A stretch of DNA of 47,173 bases from Gnetum montanum. Lineage: Eukaryota > Streptophyta > Gnetopsida > Gnetales > Gnetaceae. The notes beneath the pieces are model-generated. The model did not search any database. It had not been told where the DNA came from and saw only the letters and a program-made list of their open reading frames with translations. The first letter of the stretch is position 1. The number at the start of each line of letters is the position of its first letter. Shown here piece by piece: positions 1 to 8,742 of the stretch. The position numbers were made by a program, and so were the translations under genes. The stretch spans positions 64,001 through 111,173 of the forward strand of contig MNCI01005472.1 in the NCBI GenBank assembly GCA_015680685.1, written 5' to 3'.

Positions 1-320
1 AGCTTAGTTAACATGTTTCAAGGTTTATCAGAAATTTCATCTTTATTTCCGTACACAAATGTGTGCTTAGGTACAATTTTCTCGAATAAAGATCTGTTCA
101 CTTTAAGACTCCTATTGCAGGCACATGGAAATTATTCTAACTCTGAAATGGTAAAACTACTATAGTTTGGCTAAGGGTCTAAGTCTAGATATCTAAAATA
201 GGGAAAGTTGCCTCTTATTTATAGACATTGCGGTGGGCTGTGATATCACGTACACGATATTGCATGGGTGGATGCGATATCATGGATGTGATATCACGTA
301 CGTGATATCACAACTCATCA
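1..320 (-). mobile_element. Partial LTR, Athila-like family (element D), cut by window edge
   Basis: Read on the minus strand, the LTR starts at position 320 with TGATGAG and runs off the left edge. It aligns along its length with the plus-strand LTR at 40611-41425: GATATC-rich start, TATA box (CTATAAATAAGAG, about 210-226), a shared block around GTTAGAATAATTTC, then GAACAGATCTTTATTCGAG and an AATAAAG signal. Only U3, R and the start of U5 are inside the window. The sequence before the LTR start (higher coordinates) is gag, with no polypurine tract, so this LTR most likely belongs to an element inserted into that gag rather than being its 3' LTR. Confidence 0.8.
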
Positions 321-1561
321 CTTACCATAACTTGCTCCAATGAAAAAACCTCTTCATTTTTTGTTTCATGAGGTACATTAAGGACCATAATAGGAGGTTT
401 TCCATTTTTTTGACCTTGGATGTGATCGCCATATAATGCCAAGAATTGGGGATAAGTCCCCTTAGAATGTTGCATCGAGTTATGGAGGTGGCAATAATTA
501 TCATCGGCTGATGAACTTGGCTTTTTTGGTTGTATAAGATCCTTCTTGTTATTCCGCTCTAGTTCAACTACTTCGTTGGAAAGTTTTTGAAGTGAAGTTA
601 ATATATGGATCATTTGATCTTGAGTTTGAGTTGAGGGTTTAGTAGGGTTGGATATCCCATGTGGGTTTATGATTTATTGGATTAAGGTATTTGATTGATC
701 ATCATTCAAACAAGTGTTAGGTGATAGGAATGAAGAAGATGTGGGATCTTGAAAGTAGTTGTTTGTAGGTTGAGTCATTTGAAGGGGAATGGGAGTTTGG
801 AACATAGTATTGGCCATTGAGAAAGTTGGTAGAGGTAGAGGATTAGATTGCATGGGATTACTAATGCTTATCATCCCAAACTGGGTTTGAATGTTGTTTA
901 TAAGGGTAATTTTTTCTAGCTCCATGGCTTTAGCCATTACTCCCTGTATTTTCATTATGTTTGAATCAAATTTGATGGCATAGGCAAAGAATGGATCAAT
1001 GGTAGAAAGGTAAAAGTTGAGGATGCCATTGGGTTGTGGACACATATCACTTGGCACATAGGCTAGCTAGTGAAGGAATCTTAGGTTGTAATCCCAGACG
1101 TTCTCCCCAGGTAGGTTTCTTAAGCTTGTGAAGTTACTTGATGCTATGGAAGGGCTAGTGAATTTGTCAAATTGGATCAAAAACTTATTTTTGAACTCCT
1201 GCCATGAGTCATTGGAAGCATTGGGGAGCATTAAGAACCATTCAGTGGCCTTACTCCTGAAAGTTGTCACAAATACTCTACATGCCACATCATTTTGGAC
1301 AATGTTGTGGATCTCAAGTAAGCGTTCAAACCATTGTCTATGTTGGAGGGCATTGCTAGTAATGTTTGTGGGATTGAAAAATAAATTTATATTTTGAAGT
1401 GATTTTGGGATATTGTGATAATTAGTGAAGTTGAAGGGGTTGCTAATGAAGGGAGTTGGGGGTTGATTAGCTACCATCCTAGTTCGAGTTCTCTTAGGAA
1501 TAAAACTTGGAAAATTCCTTGATGTGAAGACATGGTTGGTTAGAAGCAAAGCAAAGTTCAC
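321..1561 (-). pseudogene. gag: gag pseudogene, Athila-like Ty3/gypsy retrotransposon
   Basis: One reading frame runs from about 1561 to the LTR boundary and is broken by two stops, TAG near 1064-1066 and TAA near 671-673; all three open segments share the frame. The first segment has the core of a plant retrotransposon Gag: a QWFERLLEIHNIVQNDVACR-like helix, KATEWFLMLP, a SWQEFKNKFL motif and the LPGENVWDYNLRF end typical of Athila-type Gag. The second segment is Asn/Pro/Gln-rich and the third hydrophilic. Gag forms the particle that packages element RNA. There is no complete ORF, and the frame is cut at 320 by an LTR start. The match is to family pattern, not to a named element. Confidence 0.8.
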
Positions 1562-2544
1562 TCATAAAACAAAACTATAAAATATAATTGTTAGAATGAA
1601 ACTATAAAATTGCATAAAAAGAAAAGAAAATACTAAAATAATAATTTTTTTGTTAAAAAAAATCCTAAAATATGCTATATTTTTTTGAAAAGAAAAATAA
1701 ATGTATAAAATTGCAATACTTATAAAATTAAAAAGGAAATAGTAAAATGCAAAATTTTAGAAAAAATAGATTTAAAATTGCATAACTAAATAAAACCACC
1801 TTACCTATTCTAGGACCAAGGTAAGGACCGCCAAAACAAAAATTCAAAAATGGGACTGAGAAACAAGGGATTTTTGTTTTTTTAAAAAAGGGATTAAAGA
1901 AAAATGGGTGATCAGACCCAAAATTTTTAAGGAAATAAAGTTTTGAGAACAGGAAATAAAGGGCTTGAAAATTCTGTAAAAAGCTTTTTTGAAAATAATG
2001 GCTAAAAATAGAAATTTTAAATAAAATATGTTTGAAATTAGAAAAATGAAATTTTTGGGAAACAAAATAGGGATTGGAAAAGGACAAAAAAATAAATATT
2101 TTAGAAAATGGGATAATAAAGGTAAGAGAGATGGCCCTCTTTCTAGTGCCAAAAGGCATTGATGCACAAATTTTGGTCACACCAACACTGGGAAAGAAAA
2201 TTGATTTTAGGAGACTATTCCCTAGGGTGCCTCCTGTATGTGTAGGGAAACCCCCCTTTTGAAGACTACCTTTGCTGCCATTTTATAGAACTGTGATGCA
2301 AGCTCGTAATGCCTACCATTAATGCCCACATCCTCCACCACGAATGCACATAACAACCATGAAGTAATTGCCACCATGTTCTACTTGTAACATTCACCAC
2401 TAATGATTGTAACTTCCACCATGAATGGCCACCACCCAGTAGTTCAAATGCCCACTACTCGCATGATTTTTACTGTGGTTATTGACAGAGAGAAATAGAG
2501 ACATTGATAAGCATGACCCCATGAGAGCATGGGAGTGTGGACAT
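1562..2544. other. AT-rich stretch, probable retroelement leader plus unassigned DNA
   Basis: From 1562 to about 2220 the DNA is A/T-rich with many poly-A/poly-T runs. It lies upstream of gag on the minus strand, so it may be that element's leader. Its ORFs are Phe-rich low-complexity shadows. From 2270 to 2480 there are short degenerate repeats of an ACCA(C/T)(G/T)AATG type. No PBS or 5' LTR of the gag-bearing element was found here, and no gene. Confidence 0.4.
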
Positions 2545-3572
2545 CAACATGTTCATGGCATAAGGTTTTTCTACTGGCTCAAAGACCTTGGAATTAATCC
2601 TTCAAACTCATTAAATGATAAATTCAGATGTTGCAGGTTGTTGCAACCTCCAAGATCAGATGGAATAGTGTCACTAATTTTATTTGTTGAAACATTTATG
2701 GCTTTAGTGTGAATCATCTTACCAATTTCTACTAGCAATCTTTAATGCAAGGAATTGTGTGACAAATTGAAGTAGATTTAAATGTTGTAGAGATTTGCCA
2801 CTTTCAGTGGGATGGAGCCATCGAACTTATTTGAAGAGAGGTCCAAAAGCTCTAAATTATTACATTATCCTAACCTAGAAGGAATGGTACTTGGCAAGGT
2901 TATTATGAACCATGACTAAATGTCTTGGGTTTTTAGGTTACCAATTGCATCAAGAATTCCCCCCAACAAGTAGTTATTTTGTATTGAAAGCTCATACAGA
3001 GTAGAGGTAAGCCTCCTAATTTTGGAGGGTATGTTGCCTTGCAATTTTTTGTTCCCTAGAGAAATTCTCTAAATTTTCTTGATTTCTCCCATCGACCTAG
3101 AAATATGACCTGAGAGCTTGTTCTCAGACAAATCAAGACTTATCAAGTTTTCTAGGCTTGCCAAGGCCTTCCAAGGAATTGGACCACATATAAAGGTCCC
3201 ATTCAAAAGTAGTATTGATAGGTTGAGTGGGAACCCTTCTAGCAACATCCAAAACATTTAAGCTGGAGGAATTTAAAAGAGAAAATTAAATATAAATTTT
3301 GGCATAGCCATCATTTACAAGACAATTGGAGATTACATTGAAAAAATTTAGCAGCAACCTTCCAAGCTGCAGAGGAATGACTCTCGTTAGCTGATTTTCA
3401 TCAAATATAAGTTTATGAAGATTGTTGTAGTTCCCTAAAGATGGGGGAATGGTGCCTATCATGTTGTTTTTCCACAAGTAGAGCAGAGATAGGTTTTTTA
3501 GTGTGCCCAACTGAGAAGGAACATAGCTTGTAAAAGCATTTTGATGCATGCCTACAAGGAGAATAGCAAGAG
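2545..3572 (-). pseudogene. Leucine-rich-repeat receptor (RLK/RLP) pseudogene, ectodomain fragment
   Basis: Minus-strand translation gives at least seven to eight plant-type LRRs of the LxxLxLxxNxLxGxIPxxL form, for example LENLISLDLSENKLSGHI, NNLELLDLSSNKFDGSIP and NNLQHLNLSFNEFEGLIP. The reading shifts frame and meets several stops (for example TAG after GEIKKI near 3071), so it is broken. There is no signal peptide, transmembrane segment or kinase domain in the window. The 5' end stops abruptly at 3572, where retrotransposon gag sequence begins, so the N-terminal part was replaced. In intact relatives this domain binds peptide or other ligands outside the cell. Receptor kinase versus receptor-like protein cannot be decided. 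Confidence 0.8.
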
Positions 3573-4188
3573 GAAGTGTATTGAGTTGCGGGTCGGTTGC
3601 AGGAGGAATATGAACAAGTGCGGATGATTCTTGTTGAGGTATTTGTGCTTGGGTGAATCTAAATGGTTGAAGGGATGTAATTTTCCCTGTGGCTGGATGA
3701 AACAATGGGTTGACATAGGTTTGTGGACTAAGAGTATGGTACGAATCTTCATGCTTAGATTGGGCTGCGAAGTCATCCTCCTCTTCTGGTTGAGGATTTA
3801 CTATAGGCTGGTCTAGAGACTGGCTCCTTTGCAGGAGGAGTTGTGAGATGAGCTCAGAGTAAGGCTCTGGAATAGGGATGATATCGTACAGGGAAGGAAT
3901 GAACTCTTGTCCTCCCCTATAGAAAAGTTCGTATTGCTTCTTAGCTTCCATTTCAGCTCGGTCCACAGCTAGGCTAGCTTGTATTTTCATGTATATGAAA
4001 TTGTACTGGTCTTGAGTTATAATATTAGATGAGGGCTTCCTCCCTTGCAATCTAAGAGACCAGCGGGGCCCCACTGTGGGTTGTACCATAGGCTGTTGAA
4101 TGGCCATGGTGCCTACAAGGTCTGTGACTGATGTGGTTGTAGCGTTGGAGTTTGCGGTGTTCATGATGAATAGTTGAGAATATGACAC
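3286..4188 (-). CDS. Chimeric ORF: Tat-type gag N-terminus fused in frame to LRR repeats
   Basis: This is an intact 300-codon frame. Residues 1 to about 205 match the start of the gag of element B (11223): a Ser/Thr-rich start, a basic RWSLRLQGRKP motif, the (D/E)(Q/E)YNFI motif, an RAEMEAKK-type segment and a DFAAQSKH...YHTL...YVNPLF block. At 3572 it crosses into LRR sequence (QLGTLKNLSLLYLWKN, then two further repeats) and continues about 95 residues before a stop. On the same strand upstream lie a duplicated gag/leader block and the LTR of element A with a TATA box, so an LTR-started transcript could cover it. It has no membrane or secretion signal. It is probably an accident of rearrangement; expression is untested. 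Confidence 0.55.
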   Translation of the reverse strand: MSYSQLFIMNTANSNATTTSVTDLVGTMAIQQPMVQPTVGPRWSLRLQGRKPSSNIITQDQYNFIYMKIQASLAVDRAEMEAKKQYELFYRGGQEFIPSLYDIIPIPEPYSELISQLLLQRSQSLDQPIVNPQPEEEDDFAAQSKHEDSYHTLSPQTYVNPLFHPATGKITSLQPFRFTQAQIPQQESSALVHIPPATDPQLNTLPLAILLVGMHQNAFTSYVPSQLGTLKNLSLLYLWKNNMIGTIPPSLGNYNNLHKLIFDENQLTRVIPLQLGRLLLNFFNVISNCLVNDGYAKIYI

Positions 4189-4708
4189 AATGAAGGGATA
4201 TGAAACTAGTATACCTAATACGGTGTAAACCTATGTTGGTGGTGTACAACATATAGACTAGGTCTCAGTGTATAGGCTTGAATGACCAGCGTATAATGAC
4301 AGCGTATAGTGGCAGCGTATATGCTAAGCAGCGTAGATGGAGTCTATAGCGTAGAGTGTGCGGCATATACTGAACAGTAGCGTAGAAGAGTCTACAGTGT
4401 AGAGTGTGCAGCGTATACTGAACAGCAGCGTAGATGAGTCTATGGCATAGAGCGTGCAGTGTATACTGAATAGAAGCATAGATAACTTTATGGCATAGAG
4501 TGTGCAGCATATACTAAATAGCAGCATAGACGAGTCTACGGCGTAGAGCGTGTAGCGTATACTTAACAGCAGCGTAGACGAGTCTACGATGTAGAGCGTG
4601 TAGCCTATACTAAACAGCGTAGACGCTCAACAGCGTAGACACTGAGAAGTTTGCAGACAAGGTCGGCGTATACTGAACAGTGTAGACGCTAGAAGTTTTG
4701 AAGCACAG
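3573..4708. repeat. Tandem duplication, copy 1 (1.13 kb)
   Basis: This block is repeated head-to-tail at 4709-5844 with an offset of 1134-1136 bp and only scattered substitutions. Each unit holds the first ~205 codons of a Tat-type gag (minus strand), the untranslated leader and a 48-bp minisatellite. The boundary with copy 2 reads GAAGCACAG/GAAGTGTATT. Copy 1 is joined on its left to the LRR pseudogene at 3572. Confidence 0.9.
4325..4640. repeat. 48-bp minisatellite in element A leader, copy 1
   Basis: About six units of 48 bp with consensus CAGCGTAGACGAGTCTACGG followed by CGTAGAGCGTGNAGCGTATA and CTTAACAG. As 48 is 16 codons, the array stays open on the minus strand and yields a 16-residue periodic peptide (SSTLLFSIRCTLYTVD-like), which is probably meaningless. 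It lies between the primer-binding site and gag. Confidence 0.85.
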
Positions 4709-5324
4709 GAAGTGTATTGAGTTGCGGGTCGGTTGCAGGAGGAATATGAACAAGTGCGGATGATTCTTGTTGAGGTATTTGTGCTTGGGTGAATCTAAAT
4801 GGTTGAAGGGATGTAATTTTCCCTGTGGCTGGATGAAACAATGGGTTGACATAGGTTTGTGGACTAAGAGTATGGTACGAATCTTCATGCTCAGATTGGG
4901 CTGCGAAGTCATCCTCCTCTTCTGGTTGAGGATTTACTATAGGCTGGTCTAGAGACTGGCTCCTTTGCAGGAGGAGTTGTGAGATGAGCTCAGAGTAAGG
5001 CTCTGGAATAGGGATGATATCGTACAGGGAAGGAATGAACTCTTGTCCTCCCCTATAGAAAAGTTCGTATTACTTCTTAGCTTCCATTTCAGCTCGGTCC
5101 ACAGCTAGGCTAGCTTGTATTTTCATGTATATGAAATTGTACTGGTCTTGAGTTATAATATTAGACGAGGGCTTCCTCCCTTGCAATCTAAGAGACCAGC
5201 GGGGCCCCACTGTGGGTTGTACCATAGGCTGTTGAATGGCCATGGTGCCTACAAGGTCTGTGACTGGTGTGGTTGTAGCGTTGGAGTTTGCGGTGTTCAT
5301 GATGAATAGTTGAGAATATGACAC
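4709..5324 (-). pseudogene. gag: gag N-terminal fragment of element A (second copy)
   Basis: The frame opens at 5324 with the same N-terminus as the chimeric ORF (SRLF-like start, RWSLRLQGRKP, YNFIYMKIQ) and stops after EAKK at 5070-5072, where copy 1 has a Gln codon (CAA to TAA). It would otherwise continue to the duplication joint at 4709, which cuts it off. The N-terminal Gag half alone has no known function. The sequence resembles B's gag clearly enough to place A in the same broad Tat-type group. Confidence 0.75.
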
Positions 5325-5459
5325 AATGAAGGGATATGAAACTAGTATACCTAATACGGTGTAAACCTATGTTGGTGGTGTACAACATATAGACTAGGTC
5401 TCAGTGTATAGGCTTGAATGACCAGCGTATAATGACAGCGTATAGTGGCAGCGTATATG

Positions 5460-5775
5460 CTAAGCAGCGTAGATGGAGTCTACAGCGTAGAGTGTGCGGC
5501 ATATACTGAACAGTAGCGTAGAAGAGTCTACAGTGTAGAGTGTGCAGCGTATACTGAACAGCAGCGTAGACGAGTCTATGGCATAGAGCATGCAGTGTAT
5601 ACTGAATAGCAGCATAGATAACTTTATGGCGTAGAGTGTGCAGTATATACTAAATAGCAGCATAGACGAGTCTACGGCGTAGAGCGTGTAGCGTATACTT
5701 AACAGCAGCGTAGACGAGTCTACGATGTAGAGCGTGTAGCCTATACTAAACAGCATAGACGCTCAACAGCGTAGA
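5460..5775. repeat. 48-bp minisatellite in element A leader, copy 2
   Basis: Same array as 4325-4640, within the second unit of the 1.13-kb duplication. Unit-by-unit differences between the two arrays are few, so the array already had its present length when the duplication occurred. Confidence 0.85.
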
Positions 5776-5861
5776 CACTGAGAAGTTTGCAGACAAGGTC
5801 GGCGTATACTGAACAGTGTAGACGCTAGAAGTTTTGAAGCACAGTAAGTTTTAAGCAGTTT

Positions 5862-5880
5862 GGCCCTCCTTCTAGCACCA
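5862..5880 (-). promoter_or_regulatory. Primer-binding site of element A
   Basis: Minus strand reads TGGTGCTAGAAGGAGGGCC, identical to the site at 10983-11001 in element B. It begins with TGG, the complement of a tRNA CCA end, and sits five bases inside the LTR end. I do not name the tRNA. Confidence 0.75.
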
Positions 5881-5885
5881 ATTTC

Positions 5886-7135
5886 TGTACCGTCTGAAAT
5901 CATCGGTCTTCGGCTGGAAGGAAACAGAAACTTGGAGATCTCCGGACACGCACAGAAGATCCTACCTTCACTTGAGGGCATGCTAGAATGAACGAAGGCA
6001 GAGTACCTGAGGTGGTCCACACACGGATCAGGCAAGGATTTTCCCGAACATACACCGATGTGCTAAACGTTGGGTTATACGTAAACGGCGTAACTGAGGT
6101 AAAATGAAGCATAAATAGCGTAACTGGTATAAACGGAGCATAAAAATGCAATAACGTAAACAGTAAACATGCAACAATTAATGAAAAACTGTAACAGATT
6201 TTAGAAAGAAAGTGTAGCAATATTATTGCAAAATGAGAGTTACAATGCACCGGTCTAACGTAGTTGTGGCTTTGACACAAGGTAGACGAATAGCCCAAGT
6301 GGATGCAGGGATGACTGTGTGCTGGTTCAAACTGCAGGCACAACGTAGAGGTCGGATGCTCAGCATATAGGGTTGAGGTCCAGCTATAGGATTCCCTGCT
6401 CTGGTTCTTAGCATCTCTATTTTTCCCTGTATCTCTAGTTTTCTCCAAATTTCCAACCCTGATCTAATGGAAAATTGGGGTTTTTATACAGGTTTAGTCA
6501 TTAGACTTAGGTTGGGTGACATGTGGCGCATTGACCGGGTGTGAAAGAATAAGATTTCACAAGTGTACAACATGCTGTATCTACTGGGCGTATACACTGT
6601 ATCTGGTGGGCGTACACTCTGGACGTATACGCTAGGCGTGCATGACCTATACGCTAGGCCTGCACGATGTATGTGCTGGGCGTATACGCTATGTCTGCTA
6701 GGCGTATACACTGGACATGCAGGATGTACATACTTAGCGTATAGACTTCAGAATGCTTGATGTCAACACTTGATGATTGCTCTGTTCATGTGAGTTGATG
6801 CCTTGTACCAAATTTTGCTCTGCAGTGTTGTTTCCATGCCGTCTTCGGGGATTACATGCAGGGCGTATACATCAGTCATACCTGCTAAGCGTACATGTGA
6901 GGCGTGTATGCTAGACATCTACGCTGGGCGTATACACTATGAATATTTGGCGTATACACTAAGAATGCATACTTAGTGTAAACTAAGTATTTTGAGCTCC
7001 GAAGTTGCTATGCTTAATACCAGATGTCACCGTGGTTGTCTGTGGGCCCTCAAGCTTTAATCGTGTTAGAGAACATCATGACTTAGCTCGATTCTTGTTG
7101 GAGGAGTACTAAGCTCGAAATTTTGTGGTGTTTCA
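5886..7135 (-). mobile_element. 5' LTR of element A (Tat-like, minus strand), 1250 bp
   Basis: On the minus strand it begins TGAAACACCACAAAATTTCG at 7135 and ends GACGGTACA at 5886, just before the primer-binding site; the start resembles B's LTR start (TGAAACACCGTGAAAATTAC). A TATA box, TATAAAAA, lies at 6481-6488 on the minus strand. The U3 part (6575-7000) is crowded with (G)GCGTATAC(G/A)C motifs. The element's body continues left through leader and gag but is truncated by the LRR fusion; no second LTR is in the window. A partial copy of this LTR lies at 26185-27271. Confidence 0.8.
6481..6488 (-). promoter_or_regulatory. TATA box in LTR of element A
   Basis: TATAAAAA on the minus strand, in a TGTATAAAAACCCC context. 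It sits about midway through the LTR, as expected for a U3/R border, and would drive transcription leftwards into the leader, gag and the gag-LRR chimera. Confidence 0.6.
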
Positions 7136-7153
7136 CATTAGCATTCCTTTTCG

Positions 7154-7501
7154 GTGCAATTGTTAAGCTCTTTCCCTTCAACATTTCTCGCAATCAACTA
7201 TTTCTCATTCACTCGATCAATGACATCCATTTTTGCTTGTGTTTTATTGGCTTCACCATTGTTATTTCTCTTATCCTTCCTATTCTTTAAAGTTTTCCAC
7301 CCTATTGCTACCGAAGGTTTACTCTTAGTTGTGGGGGCCCTGTCACAAATTTTTACATTCCATAATTATCTTACCCCTACACCTTTGGTAGTTATTAGTC
7401 ATAAACCTCTAACCCAATATCTGCCATACCCACAACCTAGCCAATGTGCTTTATGTCAAGGCAAGGTATTAGCTGCATTAGGTGTTATCTACCCTTGCTA
7501 A
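7154..7501 (+). CDS. Open frame of ~115 codons upstream of E's 3' LTR; unknown, possibly env-like remnant
   Basis: The frame has no ATG at its left end (GTG here, TTG in the copy at 27287); the first ATG is near 7221. One strongly hydrophobic stretch, SIFACVLLASPLLFLLSFLF, could span a membrane; a Pro-rich part and a CALC motif follow. It lies between the presumed integrase end and the 3' LTR of an Athila-like element, where such elements can carry an env-like gene, but I cannot align it to any envelope protein. Both copies of X keep it open with about 12 base differences. It may be a chance frame or a broken C-terminus. Confidence 0.3.
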   Translation: MQLLSSFPSTFLAINYFSFTRSMTSIFACVLLASPLLFLLSFLFFKVFHPIATEGLLLVVGALSQIFTFHNYLTPTPLVVISHKPLTQYLPYPQPSQCALCQGKVLAALGVIYPC

Positions 7502-7670
7502 TCCGTGAGTGTGTTGTATGTGCAGATGGAAATTACACGAACAATAGACTAGGATAAGAGGGAGCACTCAAGATGGACTAGAGCTAGAGCGTTTATGCAA
7601 GGAAAAATTTTGAACATGTGGCGATGGATGAACAATGGTGTGCACAATTTCGACATCGGCAACAATGCAT

Positions 7671-7676
<6 letters not shown>

Positions 7677-7704
<28 letters not shown>
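7677..7704. repeat. (CT)n microsatellite
   Basis: About 14 CT units. The homologous tract in the right copy of X (27813-27842) is about one unit longer. Confidence 0.95.
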
Positions 7705-7709
<5 letters not shown>

Positions 7710-7925
7710 CAAGCTATCAAATGAGGATCTGGATGTCATCTATATACAATGTTCACCACAATGGGCATGAACACCAATGCTATAATATATTTGTCGATCC
7801 GTTCCCTGAGCACTCTAAGTCTATCATCCCATGTCATTGTTAATTGTCATTCAGTCAATAATCCCATACCTTTCCAATATTTTGTAAGGAACTCAAGGAT
7901 GAGTTTTCATTCAATTGTGGGGATA

Positions 7926-8742
7926 TGATGAGTCATGATATCAGGTCTGCGATATCATATCCTAACAAGTGATATCGGACATTCGATATTAGGACTTGTC
8001 TCGTTGCCTATAAATAAGAGGCAGGTGCACTTCGTTTGGCAGTTAGTTCTTAGTCCTTTACCCAAACTCTTGTACTTTCTCCCTCTCAAAGTTAGAAATA
8101 TTTCTAAGTACCCACAGTAGGAGTCATAAAGTGAACGGATCTTTATTTGAGCATTGTGAACCTAAGCACACCTTGTGTTCAAAATAAAGATGAACTTTGT
8201 GATAAACCTTGCAACATTCAAAATAGCTTATCTCTCATCCTTAATGCTATTTATAGTTCTTTATTGCTTTTATTAGTTAATTAATGTCGCTTTTATTGAT
8301 TCGTTAATTTTCACAAGTAAGCACACTCAGTACGACCACTTCGAGCATGCGTGGAACACTTGGTAACCCAGTAACAATTAGCGTTTGATAATCCCAAGAG
8401 TGTTACACTAGTTCAGGATGTGTACAGAAAATGGGAGCAGATGCTGGTGTTAGGACTAGTTAGGACCTAGCTGATTAGTTAATTTAAATTAGTTATTCAA
8501 TTAATTCACTTCTTTCCTCTTTAGCACCAAGACATAAAACATAAAAAGCATACAAATCATATACCTCAAGTTTACTTTGACCATACAATCATGCCATATG
8601 AGTAAGCTTTGGAAGACAACGATCGCCTAACTCATCCTTGTTTTGTGAAGGTGCATAAGCACTTAGTCCGTAGAGTTCAACCAGATTGCACATAATGCTC
8701 ATATTTGTATGGTTGAGCGTAGGGGTACCTCACCGCTCATCA
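7926..8742 (+). mobile_element. 3' LTR of Athila-like element E, left copy (817 bp)
   Basis: Runs from TGATGAGTCATGATATC to CTCACCGCTCATCA, with terminal inverted TGATGAG/CTCATCA. It has a TATA box (CTATAAATAAGAG, about 8010-8022), a conserved AACGGATCTTTATT block, AATAAAGATGAAC, and in U5 two TTGGTAA(C/T)CC-type motifs. It is preceded by a polypurine tract and not followed by a PBS. It is recognisably related to the LTRs at 28064, 29827 and 40611. Confidence 0.9.

Larger units (their letters stand above)
4709..5844. repeat. Tandem duplication, copy 2 (1.13 kb)
   Basis: Same content as 3573-4708. Its right end (GAAGCACAG) continues into the true leader and primer-binding site of element A, so copy 2 holds the original left-hand context and copy 1 is the extra copy now next to the LRR gene. 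One diagnostic difference is a CAA-to-TAA change in the gag frame near 5070. Confidence 0.9.
7136..7925 (+). mobile_element. 3' internal end of Athila-like element E
   Basis: Sequence between the end of A's LTR and the start of E's LTR. Besides the hydrophobic ORF it holds a stop-containing frame from about 7525 and a (CT)n microsatellite at 7677-7704. The last bases, AATTGTGGGGATA, look like the polypurine tract of an Athila-type element directly before the LTR, so the LTR at 7926 is E's 3' LTR. Element A is inserted in, or joined to, this region at 7135. Confidence 0.6.

Noticed and set aside
1728-2180. Phe-rich 150-codon minus-strand ORF
   Set aside because: Low-complexity translation of poly-A/poly-T rich DNA; no domain and no conserved start.
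4265-5756. ORFs with 16-residue repeats (SSTLLFSIRCTLYTVD-like)
   Set aside because: They are translations of the 48-bp leader minisatellite and exist only because the unit length is a multiple of three.
7926-8742. Solo LTR
   Set aside because: A polypurine tract and element-like sequence precede it in both copies, so it is read as the 3' LTR of a truncated element, though most of that element is missing.
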